Shown here one piece after another: positions 7,300 to 15,071 of a stretch of DNA of 18,272 nucleotides. The stretch's first letter is position 1. Each line of letters begins with the position of its first letter. Source of the stretch: Actinobacteria bacterium RBG_16_64_13 (GTDB lineage: Bacteria; Actinomycetota; Thermoleophilia; RBG-16-64-13); the NCBI GenBank assembly GCA_001768675.1, contig MELN01000029.1:3039-21310 (forward strand), given 5' to 3'. The position numbers and the translations under genes are program-made. The notes below the pieces were generated by a model. The model saw only the letters and a program-made list of their open reading frames with translations. It did no database searches and was not told where the DNA came from.

Positions 7300-8245
7300 T
7301 CCTGCCGGCACGATCTACGATATCCAGGGCTTCTCGGTCCAGGACGGTCCGGGCATCAGGACTACCGTCTTTCTCAAAGGCTGTCCCCTGCGCTGCCCTT
7401 GGTGTCACAGCCCTGAATCCCGCCGCTTCGACATCCAGTTGTCTTGGCAGAGTCGTAGGTGCATCGGTACGGCAGTCTGCGGCCTGTGCCTTGTGTCTTG
7501 TCCGCGCGGCGCGATCGTGCCTGCCGAGGGCTCGCAGTCCACGGACACGGAAGACGGTCTTCAGCTCATCCGGGTCGACTGGGACACGTGTGACGATTGC
7601 GGCCTTTGCGCCGCCGAATGCCCCGCCGGGGCGCTTTCCATGTGGGGCAAACGGTATACCGTTTCCGAAGTGGTGGACCGCGCGCTTCGTGACCGGCCAT
7701 TCTTCGAGAAGTCGGGCGGCGGGGTCACCATTTCGGGTGGAGAGCCCCTCTCGCAGGCTGAATTCACCCTCGCCCTCCTAAGGGCGCTCAAGGAGAATGG
7801 GCTGCACACCGCGCTTGATACCACCGGGTTCGCGCCCTGGGCAGTGGTCGAGAAGGCCCTCCCCCACGTCGACCTGTTCCTTCTCGATCTCAAGAACATG
7901 GACGGCCGCGCGCACAACGCCGCAGTCGGGGTGCCCAACCAGCCGATCCTCGAGAACGCCCGCGGCATCGCGGCGGCCGGAGGCAAGATGCAGATAAGGA
8001 TACCGGTGATCCCCAGGTTCAACGATTCCGGGGGTAATCTCCGAGCGCTCGGCAAGTTTGTGGCGGAGCTCGGCGAGGCAGTTACTCTCGTGCAGCTACT
8101 TCCCTATCATGCGCTGGGCGTTCCGAAGTGGGAACGGATCAAACACGATGGCCCTATCCTCGAAGCGACCGCTCCGTCCGACAAAAAGATCGGGGAGCTC
8201 AAGGCGATCCTCGAGGAATACAGTCTGACCATACAGGTGCACTGA
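7289..8245 (+). CDS. Glycyl radical enzyme activating enzyme (radical SAM, with ferredoxin insert)
   Basis: Uses S-adenosylmethionine and an iron-sulfur cluster to abstract a hydrogen from the radical glycine of its partner. Length is 318 residues. The radical SAM motif CxxxCxxC is Cys32, Cys36, Cys39 (GCPLRCPWCH), preceded by QDGPGIRTTVFLKG, the standard opening of this family. Two additional cluster motifs follow: Cys58-x5-Cys64-x2-Cys67-x3-Cys71 and Cys101-x2-Cys104-x2-Cys107-x3-Cys111. The first has five residues instead of the common two between its first cysteines. The SAM-binding SGGEP is at 149-153 and DLKNMD follows later. The ATG lies inside the end of GRE1 with an upstream AGGA, so the two are translationally coupled. 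It is the only activase in the window and lies between two GRE genes, so it may serve both. Confidence 0.95.
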   Translation: MSSDPAGTIYDIQGFSVQDGPGIRTTVFLKGCPLRCPWCHSPESRRFDIQLSWQSRRCIGTAVCGLCLVSCPRGAIVPAEGSQSTDTEDGLQLIRVDWDTCDDCGLCAAECPAGALSMWGKRYTVSEVVDRALRDRPFFEKSGGGVTISGGEPLSQAEFTLALLRALKENGLHTALDTTGFAPWAVVEKALPHVDLFLLDLKNMDGRAHNAAVGVPNQPILENARGIAAAGGKMQIRIPVIPRFNDSGGNLRALGKFVAELGEAVTLVQLLPYHALGVPKWERIKHDGPILEATAPSDKKIGELKAILEEYSLTIQVH

Positions 8246-8277
8246 CTTCAGCAGCCTCCAAAGAAGGATGATGAGCG

Positions 8278-10698
8278 ATGTATGAGTTTTCCCCAGTCGC
8301 ACCACGAGTGGCCCGCGTTCGCAAGAGGTATCGGGACACCAAGCCGAAGGTCTGCATTGAGCGGTTCAAGCTCGTCACCGAGTTCTATCAGAACCACCCG
8401 ACCCTTCCGCCCATGATCAAGAGGGCGAGGAACCTTCTCAACCTGTGCGAGCGGATGCCCGTTGTGGTGCATGAGGACGAGTTCATAGTCGGCGAGCTGA
8501 CCTCCACCTATCACGGCTCGGCGCTGTTCCCCGAATACGCGATCGGCTGGATCTTCGATGAGATCAGGAGCGGCGAGTTGCTAAACCGCACCCTCGACCC
8601 ATATGACATGGATCAGGAAGATATCGATTACGTGATGCAGTTCGAGGACTTCTGGTCGAAGAACGACCTCAGCCGTCTGACCGACGACGCCCTGCCCCCC
8701 GAGTTCCACGACATCGTCGGCAACGGCATCGTCACCTTCGGCGACAAGGGAACCGGAGCCGGGCCGGTCGGTCATTTCTGCGCCAACTACGACAAGGCCA
8801 TCCGCAAGGGCTTCTCCGCCATCAAGCGCGAAGCGCAAGAGAAGATCGACCTGATGAAGGGCAGGCTGTACGGCGAAGACGCGCAGCGTGAGCAGTTCTA
8901 CTACGCCGTGACCATCGTTTGCGACGCCGCCATCACGCTTTCGAAGCGCTACGCGGCCGAATGCCGCGGCCAGGCGGCGGAGTGCGGCGACGAAGGCCGC
9001 CGAGCCGAGCTGATCGAGATGGCCGAGGCGCTCGACTGGATCATGCAGAACCCGGCGCGCACGTATCACGAGGCCGTCCAATGCCTATACCTCTACCAGA
9101 TCGTGCTCTCTCTCGACGGCAACCTCCACGGCCTCACTTTCGGCCGGGTGGACCAGTACCTCAACAGCTTCTATGAATCCGATCTCGCCGCCGGCAGGAT
9201 CACCCGCGAGCGCGCCCAGGAGATCCTGGACCTCTTCTGCCTCAAGGTCGCCGAGATGAACAAGATCTGGCCTTCTTTCGCCACCATGGCGGCCGGGGGC
9301 TATACCTCGGGTCAGCTCATCACCGTCGGCGGCATCAAGAAGGACGGCACCGACGCCACCAACGAGGTCACCTACATGCTCCTCGAGTGCGCGCGCCGTC
9401 TCGCCCTGCACGATCCCCCCATGTCTCTGCGGATCCACGAAGGCACGCCCGACAAGTTGTGGGATATCGCCGTCGAAACTACCCGGGCCTGCGGCGGCGT
9501 ACCGACCTTCGAGAGCGACAAGGTAATCATCCCCGCGCTCTTGGACCGCGGGCTCTCCCTCGAATCCGCGCGCAACTACTGTCTCATCGGGTGCGTGGAA
9601 CCGGGGGGTTGTGGGGACGACTGGCCCGCGAACGGCGGCCCCGGGCAGGAGACGTTCTGGCGGATCCCCGGCGCGGTTCTCCTGGCCATCAACAACGGCG
9701 AGAACCCGATGCCTCGCCCAGACGGCCAACCCCAGCGGCAGACCGGTCTTCCGACCGGCTACCTGTACGACATGAAGAGCTTCGACGAAGTGCTCGAGGC
9801 CACCAAGAAGCAGATCGAACACTTCATCGATTGGCACGTCTCCTTCTGCAGTGTTCGTGAGTACGTCGCGCGCCACCACATGCCCCTGCCTGTCGTCTCC
9901 GCCACCATGGATGGCTGTCTGGAGAGCGGCAAAGACGTCATGTATGGCGGCGCTAAATACAATGGCACCGGGTTTGCCGGCGTCGGCATCGGCACCGCGA
10001 CCGACAGTCTCGTGGCCATCAAATATATGGTCTTCGACAGGAAGCTCTGCACCGCCCGCGAGTTCTACGACGCCCTCATGGCCAACTGGGAAGGGCACGA
10101 AACGTTTCGTCAACGCATCATGAAGGAGATCCCGCACTACGGAAACGACCTCGACTACCCGGACGAGATAGCCGAATGGATCTCGAAGGTCATCACCGAG
10201 AAGGTGCGCTCGTGCACCGGGCCTCGCGGCAACCATTGGTCGGCCGGGCTTTACCCGGTGGCCACTCACGTCGCCTGGGGCAAGATGACCTGGGCCACCC
10301 CGGACGGCCGTAGGACAGGCGAGCCGCTGTCCGACGGCATCTCGCCCATCCAGTGCATGGACACGAGCGGCCCCGCCGCCACCTTGAAATCGGCCCTGCG
10401 GATCGATCACCGGCACAGTGCCAACGGAACGCTGCTCAACATGAAGTTCCATCCCAAGGCGCTCGAAGGCGGGGGCAAAGACAAGCTCATCGCCCTCATC
10501 AAGACCTACTTCGACCTCGACGGAATGGAGCTGCAGTTCAACATCGCGAGCAGCGAGATGCTCAGGGATGCGCAACTCCACCCGGACGCTCACAAGGACC
10601 TGGTCGTCCGCATAGCGGGCTTCAGCGCGTACTTCGTCGAGCTCCACAAGGGGCTGCAGGACGACGTGATCAGGCGCACCGAGCTCGACTTGGCGTAG
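8278..10698 (+). CDS. Glycyl radical enzyme 2 (PFL2/eliminase-decarboxylase clade), paralog of GRE1
   Basis: An 806-residue glycyl radical enzyme. The thiyl cysteine is Cys439 in LIGCVEPGG, with Glu441 as the expected general acid/base; GCVEP is the common form in glycerol and diol dehydratases, choline lyase and related enzymes. The sequence after it (GGCGDDWPANGG) does not match the conserved stretch I recall for those named enzymes, so no specific function is assigned. The radical glycine is Gly781 in VVRIAGFSAYF, with Phe where the signature normally has Tyr. Long identical blocks are shared with GRE1 (KYMVFD, KLCTARE, GGAKYN, ATPDGRRTGEP), showing common descent by duplication. The ATG at 8278 follows AAGGA by 9 bases and lies 32 bases after the activase stop, so it is in the same operon. 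Confidence 0.93.
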   Translation: MYEFSPVAPRVARVRKRYRDTKPKVCIERFKLVTEFYQNHPTLPPMIKRARNLLNLCERMPVVVHEDEFIVGELTSTYHGSALFPEYAIGWIFDEIRSGELLNRTLDPYDMDQEDIDYVMQFEDFWSKNDLSRLTDDALPPEFHDIVGNGIVTFGDKGTGAGPVGHFCANYDKAIRKGFSAIKREAQEKIDLMKGRLYGEDAQREQFYYAVTIVCDAAITLSKRYAAECRGQAAECGDEGRRAELIEMAEALDWIMQNPARTYHEAVQCLYLYQIVLSLDGNLHGLTFGRVDQYLNSFYESDLAAGRITRERAQEILDLFCLKVAEMNKIWPSFATMAAGGYTSGQLITVGGIKKDGTDATNEVTYMLLECARRLALHDPPMSLRIHEGTPDKLWDIAVETTRACGGVPTFESDKVIIPALLDRGLSLESARNYCLIGCVEPGGCGDDWPANGGPGQETFWRIPGAVLLAINNGENPMPRPDGQPQRQTGLPTGYLYDMKSFDEVLEATKKQIEHFIDWHVSFCSVREYVARHHMPLPVVSATMDGCLESGKDVMYGGAKYNGTGFAGVGIGTATDSLVAIKYMVFDRKLCTAREFYDALMANWEGHETFRQRIMKEIPHYGNDLDYPDEIAEWISKVITEKVRSCTGPRGNHWSAGLYPVATHVAWGKMTWATPDGRRTGEPLSDGISPIQCMDTSGPAATLKSALRIDHRHSANGTLLNMKFHPKALEGGGKDKLIALIKTYFDLDGMELQFNIASSEMLRDAQLHPDAHKDLVVRIAGFSAYFVELHKGLQDDVIRRTELDLA

Positions 10699-10704
10699 TC
10701 CGGA

Positions 10705-10741
10705 CGGCAGACGAGCGCCGCGTCGTGCGCGTGGTCTGCCG
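10705..10741 (+). terminator. Hairpin after GRE2, attenuator or partial terminator candidate
   Basis: CGGCAGAC (10705-10712) and GTCTGCCG (10734-10741) form a perfect 8-bp stem around a 21-base GC-rich loop, starting 6 bases after the GRE2 stop. No T-run follows, so it is not a canonical intrinsic terminator. It may reduce read-through or stabilise the GRE mRNA. The 128-base gap to the next gene holds no other clear element; I could not define a promoter in it with confidence. Confidence 0.4.
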
Positions 10742-10826
10742 GGCTATGCGGCCGGCGCCATCCTCTGCTATCGTTTGCGTCCTGTGAACTTACTGAACGA
10801 GATTCACTTCGTCGGGAGGTAGCGAC

Positions 10827-12590
10827 ATGGCGACTTTCTCCTCCGGTCTCAGTACCGTCCTCGATCCCCGGGGCCAGCCCACCAATGTCGTCCAGCCTGT
10901 GCCCCTCGCGCCCCGGCTCGACACCCTGGAGGGAAAGACCGTCCAACTCATCGACATAGGGTTTGGCGGCGGATGGGAGTTCCTGGAGGAAGCGGCCGCC
11001 TGGTTCGCCCGCAACATCCCCGGCGTGCGGACCGTTCTCAAGCACAAGAGTGGCATCATGTTCGTCGACGAGCCGCAGATGTGGGCGGACGCGAAGGCCA
11101 ACTCTGATGCGGTCATCTTCGGGGTGGGTGGCTGAGACGGCTGTGCGGCCAGTGTGGCCGCCCACTGTCGAGAACTGGAATCCAAGTACGGTATCCCGAC
11201 CGCGCCGATATCCAGTGCGCGTTTCGCCGAATACCTGGCCATGGATGCCCGGAACCACGGCATGAGCCTGCGCTTCAGCTTCGCTCCCTACCCACTTGTC
11301 GGTAGGCCCCGCGAGGCACTGCGCGGATACGTGGAAGGGACCGACCCCGTCACGGGCAGGCCTCTGATGCCGCAGATCGTCGATGCCCTGACCCGCCCGT
11401 TGACCGCGGATGAGCAGAATCCAAAGGCCGACAGGGGCGCCACGAGGCCGAGGCTGCTAAAACCCGACAACGAGGAAGGCATGCACCGGCTGTTCCTGGA
11501 GAACGGCTGGACGGACGGCCTGCCGATCGTGCTACCCACCGAGGAGCGCGTGCTCCACATGCTCAAGGGCACAGCGGCGAAGCCCGACGAGGTGGTCGGC
11601 CGGATGACCGTCACCATCCACCAGGAGAAGCTCGAGTACACGGTGGAGAAGGTCGCGGTGAACGCCGTCATGGCCGGTGCCGGCCCCGAGCATCTGCCCG
11701 TCATCTTGGCCTTGGCGGCCAGCGAGGAACCCTCCATGCCGAGTTCGACCACGTCGTTCGCCAGGATGGCCGTCGTGAACGGGCCCATCCGTGACGCGAT
11801 CGGGATGAACTCAGGGCTGGGCGCCTTGAGCCCCTTCAACCATGCCAACTCCGTGATCGGACGCGCGTGGACGCTCATGAGCATCAATCTGGCCGACGCG
11901 CGGCTGGGTGACACCTTCATGGGCTCGACGGGCAGCAACATCAACTACAACAATATGACCTTCGCCGAGAACGAGGAAAGGAGCGTTTGGGAACCGTTCC
12001 ACGTTAGGCAAGGCTTCAAGAAAGAAGAGAGCTCGGTGAGTCTCTTCCAGGGTTGGAGCGTGATCAACAGCATGGGCGCCGCGGGATGCTGCCGTCCCGC
12101 CCATGAAGAAACACTCCTCTTGATGCAGGCCTTCCCCTGCCTGAGAGGGGCGGTCACCTTGGTGATGGATCCGCTCACAGCCAAGCATCTGAAGGAGCAA
12201 GGGTTCGACGATCCGGCTCAGCTCTCCCGCTACCTATCGGAGAACTTCCAAATGACGGCCGGGCAGTTCTGGGGCTCGGACGTCGTCTATTCGCTCGTAG
12301 AGCCCAGCGCGCGCAGCGGGATAGAGCCGTTCGCCTCCTGGTTGAAGCTGCCCACAGACGCCATGATCAAGCCGTACTTCGCTCCTGAGCTGATCAACGT
12401 CGTGGTGGTCGGCGGCGAGACCCAGGCGATGTGGCTCACCACCGACATGTGGCACACCAAGACCGTTTCGATCGATAGGTGGAGACCCGCGGGCGGGGTG
12501 TACCAAGAGGATGAGCAGACACTCCGGCGCCGCGCCGCGCGCCAAAAACGCCATGCCACCGCGCTCAGCCGTAGCGGATACGACCAGTAG
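10827..12590 (+). CDS. UGSC-family selenoprotein with in-frame UGA (Sec103), fused to a C-terminal domain of unknown function
   Basis: One continuous frame of 588 codons, interrupted only by TGA at 11133-11135. The sequence on both sides belongs to the same protein, and the UGA sits in GVGG-Sec-DGCAAS, the redox motif site of the UGSC (seleno)protein family, here Sec-x-x-Cys (Sec103, Cys106). A SECIS-like hairpin follows directly. Residues 1-200 match the UGSC pattern: LDPRG, a LEGKTVQLID strand, then the UxxC motif, a central helix and the APYPLVG region. Residues from about 215 form a second domain starting near GWTDGLPIVLPTEERV, with a Cys-Cys pair in AAGCCRPAH; its function is unknown to me. 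The start ATG has a strong GGGAGGT site at 6 bases spacing. If Sec is not inserted, only a 102-residue fragment results. The pairing with radical enzymes is suggestive only. Ordinary gene callers would split it at 11135 and restart at GTG 11154. Confidence 0.88.
11133..11161 (+). promoter_or_regulatory. Selenocysteine UGA codon with bacterial SECIS hairpin
   Basis: Nine bases after the UGA begins a perfect 6-bp stem GCGGCC-AGUGU-GGCCGC (11145-11161) with a 5-base apical loop. The loop has G at position 2 followed by U, and starts 15 bases after the codon. This fits the known bacterial requirements for SelB recognition: a short stem, G within the first two loop bases, and a loop at a defined short distance. 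Below the stem, after a U-C mismatch, two more pairs (G-C, U-A) extend the helix. The hairpin lies inside the coding sequence, as in all bacterial selenoprotein mRNAs. Confidence 0.82.
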
Positions 12591-12599
12591 GAGGCACGA

Positions 12600-13598
12600 A
12601 TGAAGGATTTCAAGGACAAGATCTTGTTCGTTACCGGCGGAGCCTCGGGTGCGGGTTTCGGACAGGCCAAGGTGTTCTCCGAGGCCGGCTGCAAGGTCGT
12701 GATCGCGGACATCCGCCAGGACCACCTGGACGAGGCTATGGCCTATTTCCGCGCCAAGAACGCCCCTGCACACGCCATCAAGCTCGATATCACCGATCGG
12801 GCGGCGTACGCGGCGGCCGCGGACGAGGTCGAGCAGGTGTTCGGGAGTCCTCCCCAGATTCTCTTCAATACCGCCGGTGTCAATACCTTCGGCCCGCCCG
12901 AAGCCTCCACGTACGAGGACTATGACTGGGTCATGGGGGTGTGCCTCGGCGGAGTGATCAACGGCATGGTCACCTTCGTTCCGCGCATGATCAAGGCCGG
13001 CAAGGGCGGTTACATCGCTACGACGGCCTCCATGGGAGGCTTCTGGGGCGGTCCCTCGACGGCTCCCTACTCCGCGGCCAAGGCGGCGGTCATCAACCTC
13101 ATGGAGAGCTATCGCTTGTCGCTTGGCAAATACGGGATAGGCGTGTCGGTGCTCTGCCCGGCGAGCATCAACAGCAACATCCACAACGCCACAGAAACAC
13201 GTCCCAAGCATCTGGAAAACACCGGATACCTCGTCGACGAGAGGGCGATCAGCACTCTCGCGTTCATCTATGCCTCAGGCATGGACCCCGTCGACCTCGG
13301 CAAATGGCTCAAGAAGGGCATCGAGGAAGAACAGCTCTACGTCATCCCCTATCCCGAAGAGAAAGACTCTCTCGAGAAGCACTTCAAGGTGATCGTGGAC
13401 TCGGTGCTCCCCGTGGAAGCCGATCCGGAGGGCACGAAACGGCGTCTGGATTGCTGGAAAGCACTCGGGGAGATGGCCATGGAAGAAGCGAAGAAGGATC
13501 CGACCAAACTTGTGGGACCGGGATTTGGGAGACCTAAGCCCGATCTGGACTGGGTCAAGCCACCGGAGATGCGGCCCATGCCTCCGCAGGGGGAATAG
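12600..13598 (+). CDS. Short-chain dehydrogenase/reductase (SDR family)
   Basis: NAD(P)-dependent oxidoreductase of 332 residues, about 80 longer than a classical SDR because of a C-terminal extension rich in Lys, Pro and Glu. The Rossmann motif TGGASGAG is at 12-19. Asp37 at the end of the second strand suggests NAD(H) rather than NADP(H). NTAG is at 90-93, and the catalytic Ser144, Tyr157 and Lys161 (YSAAK) are all present. The Asn that usually completes the tetrad (VNLxG) appears as Cys115 in VCLGG, which is unusual. The preceding gene's stop codon overlaps the ribosome site (TAGGAGG, 5 bases before ATG), so translation is coupled to the selenoprotein. Role inferred: oxidation or reduction of an alcohol or carbonyl made in the pathway. 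Confidence 0.92.
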   Translation: MKDFKDKILFVTGGASGAGFGQAKVFSEAGCKVVIADIRQDHLDEAMAYFRAKNAPAHAIKLDITDRAAYAAAADEVEQVFGSPPQILFNTAGVNTFGPPEASTYEDYDWVMGVCLGGVINGMVTFVPRMIKAGKGGYIATTASMGGFWGGPSTAPYSAAKAAVINLMESYRLSLGKYGIGVSVLCPASINSNIHNATETRPKHLENTGYLVDERAISTLAFIYASGMDPVDLGKWLKKGIEEEQLYVIPYPEEKDSLEKHFKVIVDSVLPVEADPEGTKRRLDCWKALGEMAMEEAKKDPTKLVGPGFGRPKPDLDWVKPPEMRPMPPQGE

Positions 13599-13616
13599 GG
13601 CCCGGCTTACACGAGA

Positions 13617-13652
13617 CGGGCTCCCGACCACCTCTCGATGACCGGGAGCCCG
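13617..13652. terminator. Strong hairpin between convergent genes, probable bidirectional terminator
   Basis: CGGGCTCCCG (13617-13626) and CGGGAGCCCG (13643-13652) form a perfect 10-bp stem, extended by an A-T pair, with a 16-base loop. It starts 18 bases after the SDR stop and lies before the convergent DUF3068 gene's end, the expected place for a shared terminator. There is no clean T-run on either side, so termination may depend on another factor or on the GC-rich stem alone. Confidence 0.6.
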
Positions 13653-13678
13653 TTCGCGGTTCGTCCTTCGCTCTACAC

Positions 13679-13694
13679 GGGGTCTATAGACCCC
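13679..13694. repeat. Perfect 16-bp palindrome between convergent genes
   Basis: GGGGTCTATAGACCCC is a perfect inverted repeat that can fold as GGGGTC-TATA-GACCCC. It lies 12 bases beyond the end of the minus-strand DUF3068 gene, so it may act as that gene's terminator hairpin or be a protein-binding site. It is separate from the larger hairpin at 13617-13652. No T-run follows on the minus strand. Confidence 0.5.
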
Positions 13695-13705
13695 TATCAC
13701 TGAGT

Positions 13706-14899
13706 TCAGCTGGCGCTGGCCGCTACCGTGCGCTTTCTCAACAGCAAGTATCCACCCAAGGCCAACAAGAGTAACCCGACTATCACTATGATCAGGGGTA
13801 TCCACAAATCGACCAGGGTCAGCAAGGAAGCCTTCTTCTGGGCATCCTTGGCGAGGGTCTGTTCGCTGGCCGGGATAATGCTCATCCTCTGGTTGAACAC
13901 CATCGTAGGTTCTGCCTGCGCCAACTGGGTCGCCGCCTGCATGGCTGCGCCGATGGCCGGCCCAACGTTGGGATGGGACGCGTACTTGCCGATGATCGCG
14001 AATGCTCCCAGGAGACCAGCGGTATCGGCCTCCATGGTGGTCGTGCGATCGAAGTCGGCCCCGACCGTGGCGCCGGTCTTCTCTTCGATGTAGATGACGT
14101 CGCCGCTCGACTGTTTGTACGCCATTTTGATTGGCTGCTGAGTCAGCGCCTGTAGGGCCTGCATGTCCTCAGGGGTCGCCACCGTGGCCAGCGCGCCCAT
14201 CAGGCCGTCGAGATCGAGTCCCTTGGCCTTCAGTTGGGCGCTGAGTTGCGCAAACGTGATCTCCATAGGCAGGCCCTGGCTGCCCAGCACCGCCTGGGCT
14301 ATGGGCGGGTAGTACTCGGTGGCCGGACGCGTCGCGTCGATCTTAATGGCGGTGATCCCCAGGCCGTTATAGTCGTCGATCTTCTCCGCGACCTTTATGT
14401 CGAACGCCGTGTTCACATCATTGAAAAAGGCCGAGACGGTGGTTCCGACCTCGAGGCTGCCGGGGAAGAGCGGGCCGTAGTGTCCCACCCGGTCGCCCAT
14501 CACGATCTGCGGGCTGTAGGCCCAGTTTTCGTCGCTTTCGACGCACTTGCGCGACTTTCGATCGAGGGCGTATTGCGTGATCTGCGCCGGGCTTTCCTGA
14601 CCTCCGGCAGTCATGGCGATGGTGTCGCTACACACCGCCACGCTTGACGTGTATTTATTCGAGACAGAGGCGAACGTGCGGAGGACGGTGAAGGGGATTG
14701 CCGTTCCCTGACCGCCAGGAAGCGGCTGCCCGGTGGCCGGGTCGAGGTACTTGGTCAACGTCCCTTCGAAATCCATGTTGACGTCGAGATCGCTGGGCAA
14801 TTTGACCAACCATGGCGCTAACGCCACCCACCAGACGATCGCCACCACAATCAACACGATACCGACGACGCCAAACGCGAGGCTGCTCTTTTTTCTCAC
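13706..14899 (-). CDS. DUF3068/PorA-family membrane protein
   Basis: A 397-residue protein with one membrane helix near each end (about residues 8-30 and 363-387) and a large extracytoplasmic domain between them. A short basic cytoplasmic tail (LLRKRTV) follows the second helix. This layout, with the domain opening LDVNMDFEGTLTKYLDP, matches actinobacterial DUF3068 (PorA family) proteins. Their role is unclear, possibly in the envelope; the porin name should not be read as proven function. The start is GTG at 14899, backed by GAGGAGGGG 6 bases upstream. A clear sigma70-type promoter lies about 90 bases upstream. It is convergent with the SDR gene and probably unrelated to the radical-enzyme cluster. 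Confidence 0.7.
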   Translation of the reverse strand: MRKKSSLAFGVVGIVLIVVAIVWWVALAPWLVKLPSDLDVNMDFEGTLTKYLDPATGQPLPGGQGTAIPFTVLRTFASVSNKYTSSVAVCSDTIAMTAGGQESPAQITQYALDRKSRKCVESDENWAYSPQIVMGDRVGHYGPLFPGSLEVGTTVSAFFNDVNTAFDIKVAEKIDDYNGLGITAIKIDATRPATEYYPPIAQAVLGSQGLPMEITFAQLSAQLKAKGLDLDGLMGALATVATPEDMQALQALTQQPIKMAYKQSSGDVIYIEEKTGATVGADFDRTTTMEADTAGLLGAFAIIGKYASHPNVGPAIGAAMQAATQLAQAEPTMVFNQRMSIIPASEQTLAKDAQKKASLLTLVDLWIPLIIVIVGLLLLALGGYLLLRKRTVAASAS

Positions 14900-14980
14900 G
14901 CAAATCCCCTCCTCGTGTCAAGGAACTCATTAGGAACTTTGCATGCAGAGAACATGCGCATGCGACCGATTCGTGCCGCC

Positions 14981-15009
14981 ATTAAGAATGAAGGGGCATC
15001 CTTTGTCAA
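14981..15009 (-). promoter_or_regulatory. Sigma70 promoter for the DUF3068 gene
   Basis: On the minus strand a perfect TTGACA (15009-15004) is followed after exactly 17 bases by CTTAAT (14986-14981), 4 of 6 to the -10 consensus. Between it and the start codon is a 10-bp palindrome CATGCGCATG (14953-14962), a possible operator. The rest of 14900-15071 holds an AGCCGG/CCGGCT inverted repeat (15009-15014 and 15041-15046) downstream of the nitroreductase stop that could help terminate it. Confidence 0.6.
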
Positions 15010-15071
15010 GCCGGCCCAGGGAACCCCAGATGTAACCAATCCGGCTCTTCCCCTCCTTAGGACCGTGCGAC

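Noticed and set aside
5800..7311. 503-residue open frame on the minus strand across GRE1 (and a similar 520-residue frame at 9085-10647 across GRE2)
   Set aside because: Antisense shadows caused by high GC at third positions; their sequences are Val/Asp/Gly/His-rich with no domain, while the plus-strand frames carry complete GRE motifs.
4861..10698. GRE1/GRE2 as pyruvate formate-lyase or benzylsuccinate synthase
   Set aside because: No Cys-Cys pair as in PFL, and the Cys-x-Glu arrangement with no small accessory subunits argues against X-succinate synthases.
11133..11135. TGA as a nonsense mutation or frameshift that makes a pseudogene
   Set aside because: The reading frame is unchanged, the motif position fits a Sec/Cys family exactly, a SECIS hairpin is in place, and the downstream half has intact coding character and a coupled next gene.
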